From Devosia yakushimensis (GTDB lineage Bacteria; Pseudomonadota; Alphaproteobacteria; Rhizobiales; Devosiaceae), in contig NZ_BSNG01000001.1 in the NCBI RefSeq assembly GCF_030159855.1, positions 1,054,001-1,118,000 of the forward strand: a DNA stretch of 64,000 nucleotides, given 5' to 3'. This document shows, one piece after another, positions 41,461 to 49,694 of the stretch. Under the pieces are notes generated by a model. The model did not search any database. It had not been told where the DNA came from and was given only the letters and a program-made list of their open reading frames with translations. The stretch's first letter is position 1. Each line of letters starts with the position of its first letter. The position numbers were made by a program, and so were the translations under genes.

Positions 41461-42642
41461 TCAGGGTTGCGCATCATGCCCGTAGAGCCAGGCGAGGCGT
41501 TTGAGATGGCCGCGGCTCCCCTGGGCCGCGATGACCAGGTTGCGGCCCAGGCTCAGGGGCAAGCGGAGATGGAAAATCCGACCATTGGCCTGTGAAACCC
41601 TGGCGACCTGCTCGACGCGGGGACGGCGGATTTGCTCGAATTTGGTGAAGGCGGCTTCGGCGCTGGGCTCCTCGATGAGAAGCGGGGCGAGGACGGCGGC
41701 GTCTTCGATGCCCATGGCGGCGCCCTGGGCCTGGAAGGGGACCATGGCGTGGGCGGCGTCGCCTATGAGGCCGATATTGCCCTGGTGCCAGACGGGGGTG
41801 TCGACGGTGTAGAGGGGCCAGGGCGTCCAGCTTTGCCCGGCTGCGGAGAGGATGGCCCGGGCACGGGCAGGGAGGCGGCGGGGCAGGCGGGGGGCGCCCT
41901 GGTCGGGGAGTTCGTCGCGCGAGGCGGCGGCGGCGAAGAGGGCGATATTGACCTGCTGGCGGTGGGGCAAGGGGTAGCAGACGATGTGGTAGTTGGCGGC
42001 GAACAGCACCGAGACGCGGTCCAGTGCAATATGGCTGGCGAGGGCGTCGAAGGGCAGCAGCGTGCGCCAGGCGACGCGGCCGCGCCAGGTAGCGGGCGGG
42101 CCGCCGACCAGCGTGGTGCGGGTTTTTGAATGCACACCGTCGGCCCCGATCAATGCGTCGCCACGCAGGGAACGGATTTGGCCACTGGCATCTTCGACCG
42201 CAAGGGCAATGCCGTGAGCACTGGCCACAGCGTCCCATGAGTGGGTGCCATAGAGGATATCTATGTTGGCAAAGCGTCTCGTGGCCTTGTGGAGCACCTC
42301 GGCGAGGTCGGCGCGGTGCATGACTGCATAGGGGGCGCCGAACCGTTCCCGCATGATGGCGCCGAGTTCGAGCGTCACCAATGGGCGCTTGGCGCGGGGC
42401 GGGTAGAGGTCGATGCCGGTGGGTTCGAGGCTATTGGCCGTGATGGCTTCATCGAGGCCGAGGCGATCGAGAACGCGACGGGCATTGGGGCTGATCTGCA
42501 GGCCCGCGCCGAATTCGGAGACGGAAGCGTTGCGTTCGAGCACGGTGACATTGGCGCCGAACTTGGCGAGCGCCAGAGCCAGCGTAAGCCCCGATATGCC
42601 GGCACCTGCGATGAAGAAGGTGCGGCGGCCGGTCTTCGGCAT
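41461..42642 (-). CDS. FAD-dependent monooxygenase, salicylate hydroxylase-like
   Basis: 393 residues. FAD-binding GAGISGLTLALALAKFGANVTVLER at residues 13-37, the DG motif ALIGADGVHSKTR, and GDAAHAMVPFQAQGAAMGIEDAAVLA at the second FAD site. Members hydroxylate or epoxidise aromatic rings using NAD(P)H and oxygen. Substrate unknown. The CHCC zinc-protein gene lies 12 bp upstream on the same strand (transcribed after 42903), so both may share a promoter. Confidence 0.9.
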   Translation of the reverse strand: MPKTGRRTFFIAGAGISGLTLALALAKFGANVTVLERNASVSEFGAGLQISPNARRVLDRLGLDEAITANSLEPTGIDLYPPRAKRPLVTLELGAIMRERFGAPYAVMHRADLAEVLHKATRRFANIDILYGTHSWDAVASAHGIALAVEDASGQIRSLRGDALIGADGVHSKTRTTLVGGPPATWRGRVAWRTLLPFDALASHIALDRVSVLFAANYHIVCYPLPHRQQVNIALFAAAASRDELPDQGAPRLPRRLPARARAILSAAGQSWTPWPLYTVDTPVWHQGNIGLIGDAAHAMVPFQAQGAAMGIEDAAVLAPLLIEEPSAEAAFTKFEQIRRPRVEQVARVSQANGRIFHLRLPLSLGRNLVIAAQGSRGHLKRLAWLYGHDAQP

Positions 42643-42654
42643 GTCAGCTAAAAC

Positions 42655-42903
42655 TCAAGCGGCGTCAGCGTGATAGATGGCCGAGAGCGGGTTGGCGGTG
42701 CCGGCGGCGAGGGCGGGATTGTAGACGTAATGGGTCGAGCAATAGGGGCAGACGGCCTCGTTATCCTTGCCCATGTCGATGAAGATATGGGGATGATCAA
42801 ACGGGGGCAGGGCGCCGACGCACTGGAATTCCTTGGACCCGACCTCGATCTGGCGGAGGCCTTCGGTGTTGTGGAAGTGGGGCGTGGTGCCGTGGGCTGC
42901 CAT
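42655..42903 (-). CDS. CHCC zinc-finger protein, NDUFS6-like
   Basis: 82 residues. Cys28, His37 (or His39), Cys52 and Cys55 form a CHCC zinc site: FQCVGALPPFDHPHIFIDMG and EAVCPYCSTHYVY. This matches the bacterial relatives of the mitochondrial complex I subunit NDUFS6, found in alphaproteobacterial respiratory complex I. It may therefore bind complex I although its gene lies away from a nuo cluster. Confidence 0.87.
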   Translation of the reverse strand: MAAHGTTPHFHNTEGLRQIEVGSKEFQCVGALPPFDHPHIFIDMGKDNEAVCPYCSTHYVYNPALAAGTANPLSAIYHADAA

Positions 42904-43054
42904 CGGGGATAACCTGGATAGATGATTTGGTGGGCCGGACCATAAACAATGGCAGAGGCGAAAGAAAGGTCTTGCGGCTGTTCACATCGGCCCAAACAGG
43001 TGACACCGATTGGCCGAATAGGTTAGCAGACTGTTCACATCTACACGCTCCAGA

Positions 43055-43834
43055 GTGACCGAATTGCCAAATTTCCAGTCCGACGGCCTGACGCTGGCCT
43101 ATGAGTCCTTCGGGGAGGGCGCACCGGTTTTGTGCATCCATGGCTTTGCCTCGAGCGGCAAGGTCAACTGGATCGATACGGGCTGGGTCGAGGCGCTGAC
43201 AGAGGCTGGATACCGGGCAATTACGCTCGACAATCGCGGGCATGGGCAATCGGACAAACCCTATGACCCCGATGCCTATTATCCGCAGGTCATGGCCAGG
43301 GATGCGGTGGCGCTGCTGGATCATCTGGGAATCGAAAAGGCGGCATTGCTGGGCTATTCGATGGGTGCTCGGATCGCGGCATTCATGGCGTTCCAGGATG
43401 AGGAGCGGGTAGTGTGCGCCATATTCGGGGGCATGGGGATGAATCTCATCAACGGGCTCAGCGACGGCAATGACATCATCGCCGGGCTGCGGGCGCCGGC
43501 CCTGGCGGGACTGACCCATCCCACGGCGCGGCAGTTCCGAATATTTGCCGAGCATACGGGGGCCGACCGCGAAGCTTTGGCGGCCTGCATGGAGACCTCG
43601 CGCGAGCCCATGGCGCGGGCCGATGCGCGGCGGATCAATGTGCCGGTGCTGGTGGCGGTGGGCGAGGCGGACGAGATGGCGGGATCGCCTGTGCCGCTGG
43701 CCGAGCTGATTCCGGGTGCGGAAGCCTTCGTCATTCCCAAGCGCGACCATATGCGGGCGACCGGTGACGCAAAATTCAAGGCTGCCGCGATAGAGTTTTT
43801 GGGCAGAACGTTGCCGGACAACAGCCAATCGTGA
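43055..43834 (+). CDS. Alpha/beta hydrolase
   Basis: 259 residues, GTG start. Oxyanion segment HGFASS near 29-34, DNRGHGQSDKP (59-69), nucleophile elbow GYSMGA with Ser102, and a late KRDHM that would supply the catalytic histidine. An esterase or lipase-like hydrolase of unknown substrate; it resembles the pimeloyl-ester/epoxide hydrolase branch. Single gene divergent from the zinc-protein gene. Confidence 0.88.
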   Translation: MTELPNFQSDGLTLAYESFGEGAPVLCIHGFASSGKVNWIDTGWVEALTEAGYRAITLDNRGHGQSDKPYDPDAYYPQVMARDAVALLDHLGIEKAALLGYSMGARIAAFMAFQDEERVVCAIFGGMGMNLINGLSDGNDIIAGLRAPALAGLTHPTARQFRIFAEHTGADREALAACMETSREPMARADARRINVPVLVAVGEADEMAGSPVPLAELIPGAEAFVIPKRDHMRATGDAKFKAAAIEFLGRTLPDNSQS

Positions 43835-43917
43835 ACCAAGTGGCCCGCAAGGGCTTTGTTTCAGAGCATGAGATGGCTTATATCGGTAAATCTCGATAAA
43901 GCGGAGTGCCGCCCCCC

Positions 43918-44745
43918 ATGAGCGTCAGCGCAAAGAAATCAGCCGAAATCCAATCCATGGACCCCGTCTGGGAAGCCGTGCGGGCGGGAGCCAGGCAGAT
44001 CGTGGCGGCCGAGCCTTCTTTGTCGAATGTGGCGATCTCAGCGATTCTCAATCACGAGACGTTCGAGCAGGCGCTGGGCCATCGGCTGGCGGCGCGGCTC
44101 GACCATGACGATGTTTCGGCCGACCTGATCCGGCAGGCTTTTGCCGAGATGATCGTGGATTTCCCCGATATCGGGCAGGCCGCGCGGATCGATCTGGCGG
44201 CAACGCTGGAACGCGATCCGGCATGCCACCGGGCAATCGAGCCGCTGCTGTTCTTCAAGGGCTACCAGGCCATCCAGACGCATCGTTTCGCCCATGCCAT
44301 GTATCTGGCGGGGCGGCGGGACTTTGCGCTTTACCTGCAAAGCCGGGCCAGCCAGGTGTTCCAGGTGGATATCAACCCGGCGGTGCCGATGGGCAAGGGC
44401 ATCATGCTCGACCATGGCACGGGGCTGGTGATCGGGGAAACGGCAACGGTCGGCGACAATGTGTCGATGCTGCAGAACGTGACGCTGGGCGGCACGGGCA
44501 AATCGGACCAGGACCGCCATCCCAAGATCGGCAATGGCGTGCTGATCGGGGCGGGGGCGAAGGTTCTGGGCAATATCCGTATCGGGGATTGCTCGCGGAT
44601 CGGGGCCGGTTCGGTGGTGCTCAAGGAAGTGCCGCCGCGCGTGACCGTGGCGGGCGTGCCGGCCAAGGTGATCGGCGAAGCGGGCTGCGCCCAGCCGGCG
44701 CTGGTGATGGACCAGGAGTTTCTGGTTCACGATCTGAACGGCTGA
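43918..44745 (+). CDS. cysE: Serine O-acetyltransferase
   Basis: 275 residues from ATG 43918. N-terminal helical domain (PVWEAVRAGARQIVAAEPSL) and C-terminal left-handed beta-helix of hexapeptide repeats: VDINPAVPMGKGIMLDHGTGLVIGETATVGDNVSMLQNVTLGGTGK, then KIGNGVLIGAGAKVLGNIRIGDCSRIGAGSVVLKEVPP. The catalytic His in LDHGTG and the acetyl-CoA site TLGGTGK are intact. It makes O-acetylserine for cysteine synthesis. A GTG start at 43906 is a less likely alternative because GGAG would overlap it. Confidence 0.95.
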   Translation: MSVSAKKSAEIQSMDPVWEAVRAGARQIVAAEPSLSNVAISAILNHETFEQALGHRLAARLDHDDVSADLIRQAFAEMIVDFPDIGQAARIDLAATLERDPACHRAIEPLLFFKGYQAIQTHRFAHAMYLAGRRDFALYLQSRASQVFQVDINPAVPMGKGIMLDHGTGLVIGETATVGDNVSMLQNVTLGGTGKSDQDRHPKIGNGVLIGAGAKVLGNIRIGDCSRIGAGSVVLKEVPPRVTVAGVPAKVIGEAGCAQPALVMDQEFLVHDLNG

Positions 44746-44791
44746 GCGGGTCGATTTTCCGGTGATGCCGGCCTGCAACCGGCGGTAGCCG

Positions 44792-44838
44792 GCGCTTCCG
44801 GTGCTCACGTACCAATGTAGGCTCCGCTTCGGTTCTCG
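44792..44838. repeat. Partial copy of RIME-like element
   Basis: GCGCTTCCGGTGCTCACGTACC and the following CTCCGCTTCGGTTCTCG match, on the opposite strand, the inner part of the element at 6482-6629 (apart from a few substitutions and a shorter loop), but the outer 20-bp arms are missing. It lies in the 362-bp gap after cysE. Confidence 0.7.
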
Positions 44839-44864
44839 TTCCCGCATACGCATGAAAACACTGT

Positions 44865-44948
44865 GTCATTCCCGCGCAAGCGGGAATCCATTCTGTTTTT
44901 CCCGGATGTCGGCAAGGAAGAGTGGATTCCCGCCTGCGCGGGAATGAC
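44865..44948. repeat. REP palindrome pair (CCCGC type)
   Basis: GTCATTCCCGCG-CAAG-CGGGAATCCATTCTG faces GAGTGGATTCCCGC-CTGC-GCGGGAATGAC: two hairpins in head-to-head arrangement making a larger dyad. It occupies the middle of the region between cysE and the DUF3126 gene. Related: 45352-45433, 53989-54086. Confidence 0.85.
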
Positions 44949-45107
44949 GTTGTGGGTGGGGTAGGTTGTGCGCCCCGATCACTCGCAGTTTGAAGGCCGC
45001 AACACTTCATCGGGGATTGTCACCGCTAAAATGGGGCGCAACGGGGGTTGTGTGCGTTAATCGGGTGACTAGATTGCCGGCTAACGCAAATCAGCAGGAT
45101 AAGCACC

Positions 45108-45323
45108 GTGAACCATCCCGAAATCATCAAGCTGCAGAAATTCCTGCAACTGAAGTTCAACAACAGAAATATCGATGTGCGGCCGCGCGCCAAGCTGAAC
45201 GATTCCGTCGAAGTGTTTATCGGCGATGAATCGATCGGCCTTATTCACGTCGACGATGAGGATGGCGACAAGTCGTACATCTTCAACATGTCGATCCTGG
45301 ATATCGATCTGGACGAAGTTTGA
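45108..45323 (+). CDS. DUF3126 family protein
   Basis: 71 residues, GTG start. LQKFLQLKFNN, IDVRPRAKLNDSVEVFIGDESIGLIHVDDEDGDKSYIFNMSILDIDLDEV corresponds to the DUF3126 family, restricted to alphaproteobacteria. No function known; the fold appears beta-rich with a very acidic C-terminus. Stands alone between two REP clusters. Confidence 0.85.
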   Translation: MNHPEIIKLQKFLQLKFNNRNIDVRPRAKLNDSVEVFIGDESIGLIHVDDEDGDKSYIFNMSILDIDLDEV

Positions 45324-45351
45324 GGGTAGAGGGACCTTCAACCGCCACGGC

Positions 45352-45433
45352 GTCATTCCCGCTTAGGCGGGAATCCATTCTGCCTTGCGGTGTGCCCGGA
45401 GAAAGAGTGGATTCCCGCCTAAGCGGGAGTGAC
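45352..45433. repeat. REP palindrome pair (CCCGC type)
   Basis: GTCATTCCCGCTTAGGCGGGAATCC is mirrored by GGATTCCCGCCTAAGCGGGAGTGAC, with loops exactly complementary (TTAGG against CCTAA), so the whole unit is a long dyad. It is located 29 bp after the DUF3126 stop and 38 bp before the convergent gene. Confidence 0.85.
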
Positions 45434-45470
45434 GCCGTGGGCAACAGGCGGTTCGGGGCGTGACGATCCG

Positions 45471-46145
45471 CTACCAGGCCCCGATCTTTTCCAGCCAGAG
45501 TTGCATCTGGTCGTCGAACTGGCGCCAGGATTGCAGCGCTATGGCGTCGAAGGCGTAGACGGCGGCGATGCCGCTGGGCAGGTAGACGGTGCGGACGCAT
45601 TGCTCGGGCGCGCCGGGGCTGATGGGGGCCATGCATTTGGCCACAAAGGGATTGGCCGAGAGCGGGTCGTACCAGACGTGCTCGCCATCATAGCCGGCGG
45701 CGGCGCCGAGCGGCTTGCCAACCAGGCCGGGAATGCCGGCCAGCGTTTTATCGCCAAATTGATGCAGATAGACCGCGTCGAGCAGGGTGCTGCTGGTCCG
45801 CGCGCGGCTGCGCGGCAGCAGCATGACCTGGACGGTGAGCGCCGTTGCGCCGTCGGGCGCGAACATCACGGTCAGGTCGATCTGATTGGTGAAGCCATCA
45901 CGGATCTGTTCGCCATAGCGGAACCAGGCGGTGGGGATGGTCAGCTCGCGGCCGGAAATGGTCTGCACGATGGGGTTGCGATCATCGAGCGAGGGCGTCG
46001 GCACGCGCGAGGTGCGGCCCAATTCATCAATGAGATAGGCGGCGCCAACGGCCAGCAGCAGGGCCAGGGCGGCGATGCCGGCCAGGTTGAAACCCAGCGA
46101 TGGCGGGGCATGGCGTGGTGTGGCGGGCGCCGATTGCGGGCTCAT
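45471..46145 (-). CDS. Membrane-anchored protein of unknown function
   Basis: 224 residues from ATG 46145. One membrane segment (residues 20-39), then a short linker and an exported domain of about 180 residues (TISGRELTIPTAWFRYGEQIRDGFTNQIDLTVMF; GLVGKPLGAAAGYDGEHVWYDPLSANPFVAKC; QCVRTVYLPSGIAAVYAFDA). Two cysteines could form a periplasmic disulfide. No family recognised. Divergent from 46269. Confidence 0.75.
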   Translation of the reverse strand: MSPQSAPATPRHAPPSLGFNLAGIAALALLLAVGAAYLIDELGRTSRVPTPSLDDRNPIVQTISGRELTIPTAWFRYGEQIRDGFTNQIDLTVMFAPDGATALTVQVMLLPRSRARTSSTLLDAVYLHQFGDKTLAGIPGLVGKPLGAAAGYDGEHVWYDPLSANPFVAKCMAPISPGAPEQCVRTVYLPSGIAAVYAFDAIALQSWRQFDDQMQLWLEKIGAW

Positions 46146-46268
46146 GACCAGAATTAACCAGATTTGGCGAGCGGAGGTGACAAGCGATAGGGCGGCCAAT
46201 ATGCTTAATGAAGGGTTAATATTGGTTCCCGATGTGATGAATATCGGGGCACGACAGGGCGGTTGGAC

Positions 46269-46589
46269 ATGGCCAAGGAATTGCTGCTGGCGGCGTTTCT
46301 TATCGGTATCGGGCTGTGCGTGGCGGGGGCGGGAACCCACCTCTACCAATGGCTGGCCCGGCAACAGGCCATGCTGCGCTATGACGGGGTGACCTTTGCC
46401 GGCTCGATGGGCAATCTGGCCATGAGCTTTGTCTGCGGACCCTATATCATGCTGCAAATGGGCTGGAGCCAAGAGGACAATGGCACGCTGTCCATGACCT
46501 CCATGCTGGTTGCCGCGCTGGTGGCGTTCGGCTGGGCCTTCATCACGGGGCTGCTGTTCATGGGCGCCTACGTCGCCATTCGGTACTAG
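46269..46589 (+). CDS. Small integral membrane protein
   Basis: 106 residues. Three hydrophobic segments: residues 5-22 (LLLAAFLIGIGLCVAGAG), about 46-63 (MGNLAMSFVCGPYIML) and about 78-102 (MLVAALVAFGWAFITGLLFMGAYVAI). Conserved-looking RYDG and CGPYIMLQMGW. Function unknown. A TTG two codons earlier (46263) is an alternative start. Its last 4 bp overlap the convergent LysR gene. Confidence 0.7.
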   Translation: MAKELLLAAFLIGIGLCVAGAGTHLYQWLARQQAMLRYDGVTFAGSMGNLAMSFVCGPYIMLQMGWSQEDNGTLSMTSMLVAALVAFGWAFITGLLFMGAYVAIRY

Positions 46590-47494
46590 ACGCCAGGACT
46601 GGGCGGCCATGTCCAATGCCGGACATGTTCGACGAGCGCACGCAGCTTCGGGGCCATGTTCCGCCGCTGCGGGTAGTAAAGATAGAACCCGGGAAAGGGC
46701 GGGAGGAACTCCTCCAGCAGCCAGATCAGCTCGCCCCTTTCCACGTGGGGCCGGAATGTTTCCCGCGTCGCGAACGTGATCCCGGCACCGCTCATTGCCG
46801 CGCGCAGCATCAGGCGCAGGTCGTTCGTCGTGATCTGGGGATTGACGGCAACATTGAAGGCTATGCCGTTCTCTGCGAATTCCCAGCGATAGGGCGCGAC
46901 ATCTGGTGCGGAACGCCAGCCGATGCAGCGATGGTTGACCAGGTCGCGGGGATGGGCAGGCGTGCCATGGGCCGCCAGATAGGCGGGCGCGGCCACGGCC
47001 GCTTCGCGCTGATCAGGCCCTAGCGGCACGGCGATCATGTCCTGCTCGATGACTTCGCCCAGCCTGACGCCGGCGTCAAACCCCGCCGCCACGATATCAA
47101 ATTCCTCGTCGGTTACCGTCACATCGATGGTCACCGAGGGATAGGCCGCGGCAAAGGCGGCGAGCAGCGGACCGGATAGGAAGCTCTCGGCAATCGAGGT
47201 GACGGCCAGCCTGAGCAGCCCGCGTGGCTGCAGATCGGCCGTCAGGTGCTCCAGAATTGCCGTGATTTCGGAGACTGGGCCGGAGAGTGCGGCGTGCAGC
47301 CTCTCGCCGGCTTCGGTCAAATGGACAGACCGCGTGGTGCGCGTTACCAGCGCCACGCCCAGGCTGTCTTCGAGCCGCCGCATGCCCTGGCTGACGGCGG
47401 AGCGTGTCACGCCGAGCCGATCTGCGGCCGCGCGGAAATTGTCCGCTTCGGCAACGGCTTGAAACAGTGCCAGAAGGTTCAGGTCGAGATTCAT
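46586..47494 (-). CDS. LysR-family transcriptional regulator
   Basis: 302 residues. DNA-binding domain MNLDLNLLALFQAVAEADNFRAAADRLGVTRSAVSQGMRRLEDSLGVALVTRTTRSVHLTEAGE (residues 1-64), with the effector domain to the end. A LysR of the CrgA/DsdC-type branch. Divergent from the Atu4866-like gene, which it probably controls; the 99-bp gap between their starts holds the promoters. Confidence 0.93.
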   Translation of the reverse strand: MNLDLNLLALFQAVAEADNFRAAADRLGVTRSAVSQGMRRLEDSLGVALVTRTTRSVHLTEAGERLHAALSGPVSEITAILEHLTADLQPRGLLRLAVTSIAESFLSGPLLAAFAAAYPSVTIDVTVTDEEFDIVAAGFDAGVRLGEVIEQDMIAVPLGPDQREAAVAAPAYLAAHGTPAHPRDLVNHRCIGWRSAPDVAPYRWEFAENGIAFNVAVNPQITTNDLRLMLRAAMSGAGITFATRETFRPHVERGELIWLLEEFLPPFPGFYLYYPQRRNMAPKLRALVEHVRHWTWPPSPGV

Positions 47495-47593
47495 TGTCCA
47501 GCACTGCTAACCATCCAGTCCATCACTATAGGGGTACTGGCGACAATGATGAAGGCCTAGCTTTCGGGTGACAGCACAACCAGGAGACAGATC

Positions 47594-47905
47594 ATGCAAA
47601 AACCGCTGGCAACACTGGCAACAATCGCCCTGCTTGGCCAGGTGGGCAACGTCGAGGCGGCCGATGCGACGGCTCATCACCCCTATGCCGGCATGTGGGT
47701 TACCCAGGACGGGCATATCCGCCACGAATTGCTGCCCAATGGCCGCTATGTGGAGGCGCGCGGCACGCGTGAACGGGCCTATGAAGGGCGCTATGAGGTG
47801 AGCGGCGACCATATCGAGTATTGGGACGACACCGGCTTCACGGCGGATGGCGATTTCGTCGATGGCGTACTCTATCATGCCGGGATGATCCTCTATCGGC
47901 GGTAG
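47594..47905 (+). CDS. Atu4866-domain secreted protein
   Basis: 103 residues: a short signal peptide (LATLATIALLGQVGNVEA) and a compact beta-rich domain HHPYAGMWVTQDGHIRHELLPNGRYVEARGTRERAYEGRYEVSGDHIEYWDDTGFTADGDF, which is the pattern of the Agrobacterium Atu4866 family. No enzymatic role is known. Followed after 13 bp by a long terminator hairpin. Confidence 0.85.
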   Translation: MQKPLATLATIALLGQVGNVEAADATAHHPYAGMWVTQDGHIRHELLPNGRYVEARGTRERAYEGRYEVSGDHIEYWDDTGFTADGDFVDGVLYHAGMILYRR

Positions 47906-47918
47906 AGCCCACAAAAAC

Positions 47919-47957
47919 AATGAGGCCAGCTTCTTGTCGAAGCTGGCCTCATTCTTC
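47919..47957. terminator. Bidirectional terminator
   Basis: A perfect 15-bp stem, 47919-47933 with 47939-47953, and a 5-nt loop (TTGTC). On the minus strand it is followed by a T-rich stretch (complement of ACAAAAACA), on the plus strand by only a weak one, so it mainly serves the convergent protease gene and secondarily the Atu4866-like gene. Confidence 0.85.
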
Positions 47958-48016
47958 AGACCCCTATCAGGGATAGGCTGAGCTTTGGGCTCGGGGCGGG
48001 GTCCGGAACTGGGTGA

Positions 48017-48640
48017 TTATTTGATGCCGGCGGTGGTGGCGACGGCGATCTGACGGCTGTCGAGCATGTCGACCCATTGGCCGGCATGGGCCTGGGACTG
48101 GCGCTTGACATAGTGGTAGGGGGTGTCGCTCCAGAGGCGCACGGCGCCATCCTGATTGTCGAGCACCAGATCGCCGCGGTCGGTGCGGACGATCAGCACG
48201 GCATGGCCGCCGCCATCGGCTTCCTTGACGATGGCCATCAGCAGGGTGCTGACGGGCCAGCCGGCATTGATCAGCTCGCGGCGCTTGGCCAGGGCAATGT
48301 CTTCGCAATCGCCATAGCCGTTGGGATAGGTCCAGAATTCGTCGACCTGGTAGAGATCGATATCGGCAACGGGAACGACATTGCCATTGATATTGGCGTT
48401 GATCTGCAGCAGCTGCGACCAGCGGGCCTCATCGAGCGGCATGGCGGGCACGATCTCCTGGTTCGCGCGGCATTCGGCGGGGCGCGACTTGCAGAACTCG
48501 GCATGGCCGACCGGAATGCTGGTGGCGCCTTCGACGACCTGGACGAAAGCCACATTGGTCAAGTCGAGGGCCTGGGCCGGGGCGGTGATGGCTGCGAAGG
48601 CGAGAAACGCCGTGAACAGTGCCTTGGTGTTGAAAAACAT
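48017..48640 (-). CDS. Transglutaminase-like cysteine peptidase (BTLCP)
   Basis: 207 residues, signal peptide cleaved near residue 24 (APAQALD). Catalytic triad Cys112 in GDCEDIALAKR, His146 in GGHAVL and Asp161 in LVLDNQ, as in bacterial transglutaminase-like cysteine proteinases (COG3672). The LapG group is the best known member; it cleaves a surface adhesin in response to c-di-GMP. Here no LapD partner is adjacent, but a PilZ protein and a PAS_5 protein lie next door. Periplasmic location expected. Confidence 0.87.
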   Translation of the reverse strand: MFFNTKALFTAFLAFAAITAPAQALDLTNVAFVQVVEGATSIPVGHAEFCKSRPAECRANQEIVPAMPLDEARWSQLLQINANINGNVVPVADIDLYQVDEFWTYPNGYGDCEDIALAKRRELINAGWPVSTLLMAIVKEADGGGHAVLIVRTDRGDLVLDNQDGAVRLWSDTPYHYVKRQSQAHAGQWVDMLDSRQIAVATTAGIK

Positions 48641-48764
48641 TGAGTGATCTCCCTGATGGAGACCACGTTAGGGACCGCCGATTGCCCCGATCCGAAAACT
48701 GCAATGCAGTTTTTATGCAAGTTTTATGGGTTGGATTCAGGAGGCGTTTACCATGGCGGGCTCT

Positions 48765-48913
48765 TGCCTTCTCCCCTTGTGGGAGAAGGTGCCCGTAGGG
48801 CGGATGAGGGGGCCTCCTAGGGTTCTGGCATGGGATGACGCAGAACCCCTCACCCTGATCATTCTTCTGAACGAAGAATGATCTGTCCCTCTCCCACAAG
48901 GGGCGAGGGTGGG
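48765..48913. repeat. Imperfect REP dyad with internal hairpin
   Basis: In the 310-bp gap between protease and PilZ genes, CCTTCTCCCCTTGTGGGAG (left) opposes CTCCCACAAGGGG-CGAGGG (right). The right arm carries an extra perfect hairpin, GATCATTCTTC-TGAAC-GAAGAATGATC (48857-48883), absent from the left arm, apparently an insertion. A third REP family besides the CCCGC and CCCCC types. Confidence 0.75.
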
Positions 48914-48950
48914 CTCTGGTGATGGGGAGGCTTGGTGCCCTGGGGCTAAA

Positions 48951-49583
48951 TCAGTTCATCCGCAGGTTTTGCTGGACGACGGTGAGCATTTCCTGGGCGG
49001 AGGCGAATTCTACCGCGACGCCGTTCTGGAAATGGCGGACCACGCGGGCGCGCATGCGGCCCAGGGTGACGGGCGTGCCCATGGCGGGGCGCACGTCGAG
49101 TTCGATGGCGGCGCCGGACAGCGAGATATCGATGATCTTGCAATTGTAGCGGCGGCCATCGTCGAGGACGACGGTGGAATGGCGGATATCGGGGACGACG
49201 CGCTCGTGGCGGCGGTCTTCCGGCAGGTTGAGGACATCCTTATTGGCCAGCCAGGTGAGCTGGGCCGCCATCTTGTCGCGCTTGCGGGGGGAGGCGGCGA
49301 TGTCCATTTCAAAGCCGCCTTCCATCTGGGACAGGATGGTACCCTCGATGCGGCCGACATGGTCGATATAGGCGATGACGCGCTCGCCGACGACGCCGGC
49401 AACCGGAGCGATGACCATGGCATCGCCGGGGGACATTTCGATGACCTGGCAGGGGAATTCGCGGCGGTCGGCCAGCATGTAGCGGCCCAGCACCGAGACC
49501 TTGACGCGCTGGAAGCGCGCCGAATCGGCCCGCGTGCGCGCCGGAGCAATGAATCGCGGTGATTGGATGTCGTCGCTGAGCAT
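48951..49583 (-). CDS. PilZ-domain protein
   Basis: 210 residues from ATG 49583; a GTG start at 49610 is possible. Two PilZ-like units: the first (RFQRVKVSVLGRYMLADRREFPCQVIEMSPGDAMVI) is less conserved; the second has RRHERVVPDIRHSTVVLDDGRRYNCKIIDISLSGAAIELD with the RxxxR-type arginines and the D-x-S-x-x-G motif of c-di-GMP binding. It probably senses c-di-GMP to modulate motility or surface properties. Stands alone with the PAS_5 gene 111 bp upstream on the same strand. Confidence 0.85.
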   Translation of the reverse strand: MLSDDIQSPRFIAPARTRADSARFQRVKVSVLGRYMLADRREFPCQVIEMSPGDAMVIAPVAGVVGERVIAYIDHVGRIEGTILSQMEGGFEMDIAASPRKRDKMAAQLTWLANKDVLNLPEDRRHERVVPDIRHSTVVLDDGRRYNCKIIDISLSGAAIELDVRPAMGTPVTLGRMRARVVRHFQNGVAVEFASAQEMLTVVQQNLRMN

Positions 49584-49694
49584 TACCGGCCGGCCGCACT
49601 GTGTTTGCACGGTAACATAGGCGGGCTTGGTTAATGCTTGGTATTATTTGGGTCCGTCAAAAGCCGATCAAATACCGCCAGGCGGCTTGATGAT

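Noticed and set aside
44746..45433. CRISPR array made of repeated CCCGC units
   Set aside because: Units are inverted, unevenly spaced and palindromic in REP fashion; no regular spacers and no cas genes.
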